Shown: positions 5,544-5,790 of the stretch, piece after piece
Numbering within the stretch: position 1 is the first letter of the stretch
Layout of the letters: the number at the start of each line of letters is the position of its first letter
Assembly (NCBI GenBank): GCA_023251285.1
Contig: JAHEZB010000176.1
Location: 1 to 5,790 of the forward strand
Source of the DNA: Chitinophagaceae bacterium
Lineage (GTDB): Bacteria; Bacteroidota; Bacteroidia; Chitinophagales; Chitinophagaceae
Reading direction: 5' to 3'
DNA: 5,790 nt
The notes under the pieces: model-generated
What the model saw: the letters and a program-made list of their open reading frames with translations, nothing else
Databases searched by the model: none
What the model was told of the DNA's origin: nothing
Made by a program: the position numbers and the translations under genes

Positions 5544-5790
5544 ATGATGAATTATATCCGCCATCTCAACACTTTTTTGTTCAATTACGTAAAGCGTGAC
5601 AACCGGTTAACTGCCAATCATGTAAGCCTTTACCTGGCGCTGTTCCAGTATTGGAATTACCACCGCTTTCAAAACCCTTTTTTTATCCGGCGTGAAGAGG
5701 TAATCAGCATCACCGGCATCGGTTCTAAAAATACTTATCTCAAGTGCATGAAAGACCTGCACCAGTTTGGCTACATCTTTTACAGCCCTT
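5544..5790 (+). CDS. Bacteroidota ICE-associated replication/regulator-like protein, 3'-truncated by window edge
   Basis: An open frame of 82 codons runs from ATG 5544 past the window end; a second ATG (5547) follows directly, so the start could be either. The protein begins MMNYIRHLNTFLFNYVK and continues RLTANHVSLYLALFQYWN, RFQNPFFIRREEV and GIGSKNTYLKCMKDLHQFGYIFY. This resembles the N-terminal winged-helix part of proteins usually annotated as transcriptional regulators, found just after the excisionase-like HTH gene and before mobilisation genes in Bacteroidota conjugative elements. The GSKNTYLKCMKDL segment looks like the recognition helix of a DnaD/replication-initiator-like winged helix, as judged by eye. 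The 29 bp between the upstream terminator and the ATG leave little room for a separate promoter, so expression may depend on readthrough or on a promoter overlapping the terminator. The family call is from memory of homologous loci; the function is not established. Confidence 0.78.
   Translation, partial: MMNYIRHLNTFLFNYVKRDNRLTANHVSLYLALFQYWNYHRFQNPFFIRREEVISITGIGSKNTYLKCMKDLHQFGYIFYSP

Overview
The window looks like a Bacteroidota chromosome, probably from the Sphingobacteriia/Chitinophagia side. The composition is moderately AT-rich. Start codons are preceded by AT-rich leaders without strong Shine-Dalgarno sequences, and one candidate promoter resembles the Bacteroidota TTTG / TAnnTTTG type. 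The protein families present (RteC, an excisionase-like HTH protein, a Tat-like FAD oxidoreductase, an MHS-type MFS transporter followed by a tiny membrane protein) also fit that phylum.

There are two blocks. Positions 1-3463 are a plus-strand metabolic block: the 3' part of an MFS transporter of the metabolite:H+ symporter type (start outside the window), a two-helix membrane protein of 81 residues, and after a 285-bp gap a secreted or periplasmic FAD-dependent oxidoreductase of 577 residues. Together they look like uptake plus oxidation of some small organic substrate, which the sequence does not identify.

Positions 3539-5790 are the regulatory end of an integrative conjugative element (ICE) of the CTnDOT-like class. 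The minus-strand gene is an RteC homologue, recognisable from its C-terminal KKSYAAE...KKIHEY signature. A 473-bp AT-rich control region separates it from a divergent plus-strand gene for a small excisionase-like HTH protein. That gene ends in a clear intrinsic terminator, after which a second Bacteroidota ICE-type protein begins and runs off the window. The control region holds a perfect 16-bp palindrome (GGGGTGAATTCACCCC), a 7-bp-arm inverted repeat, a nested inverted repeat in the rteC leader, and a plausible rteC promoter.

The two blocks converge across a 75-bp gap that carries two copies of a 20-bp direct repeat, the second ending one base from the rteC stop codon. This gap is the best candidate for an element boundary or a recombination scar, but no integrase or att core can be confirmed here. 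In CTnDOT, RteC activates the excision operon (xis2c-xis2d and following genes) by binding upstream of its promoter. The divergent rteC / HTH layout with a palindrome ahead of the HTH gene suggests the same circuit in compact form. I see no wholly new system; the most testable novelty is this RteC-operator arrangement.
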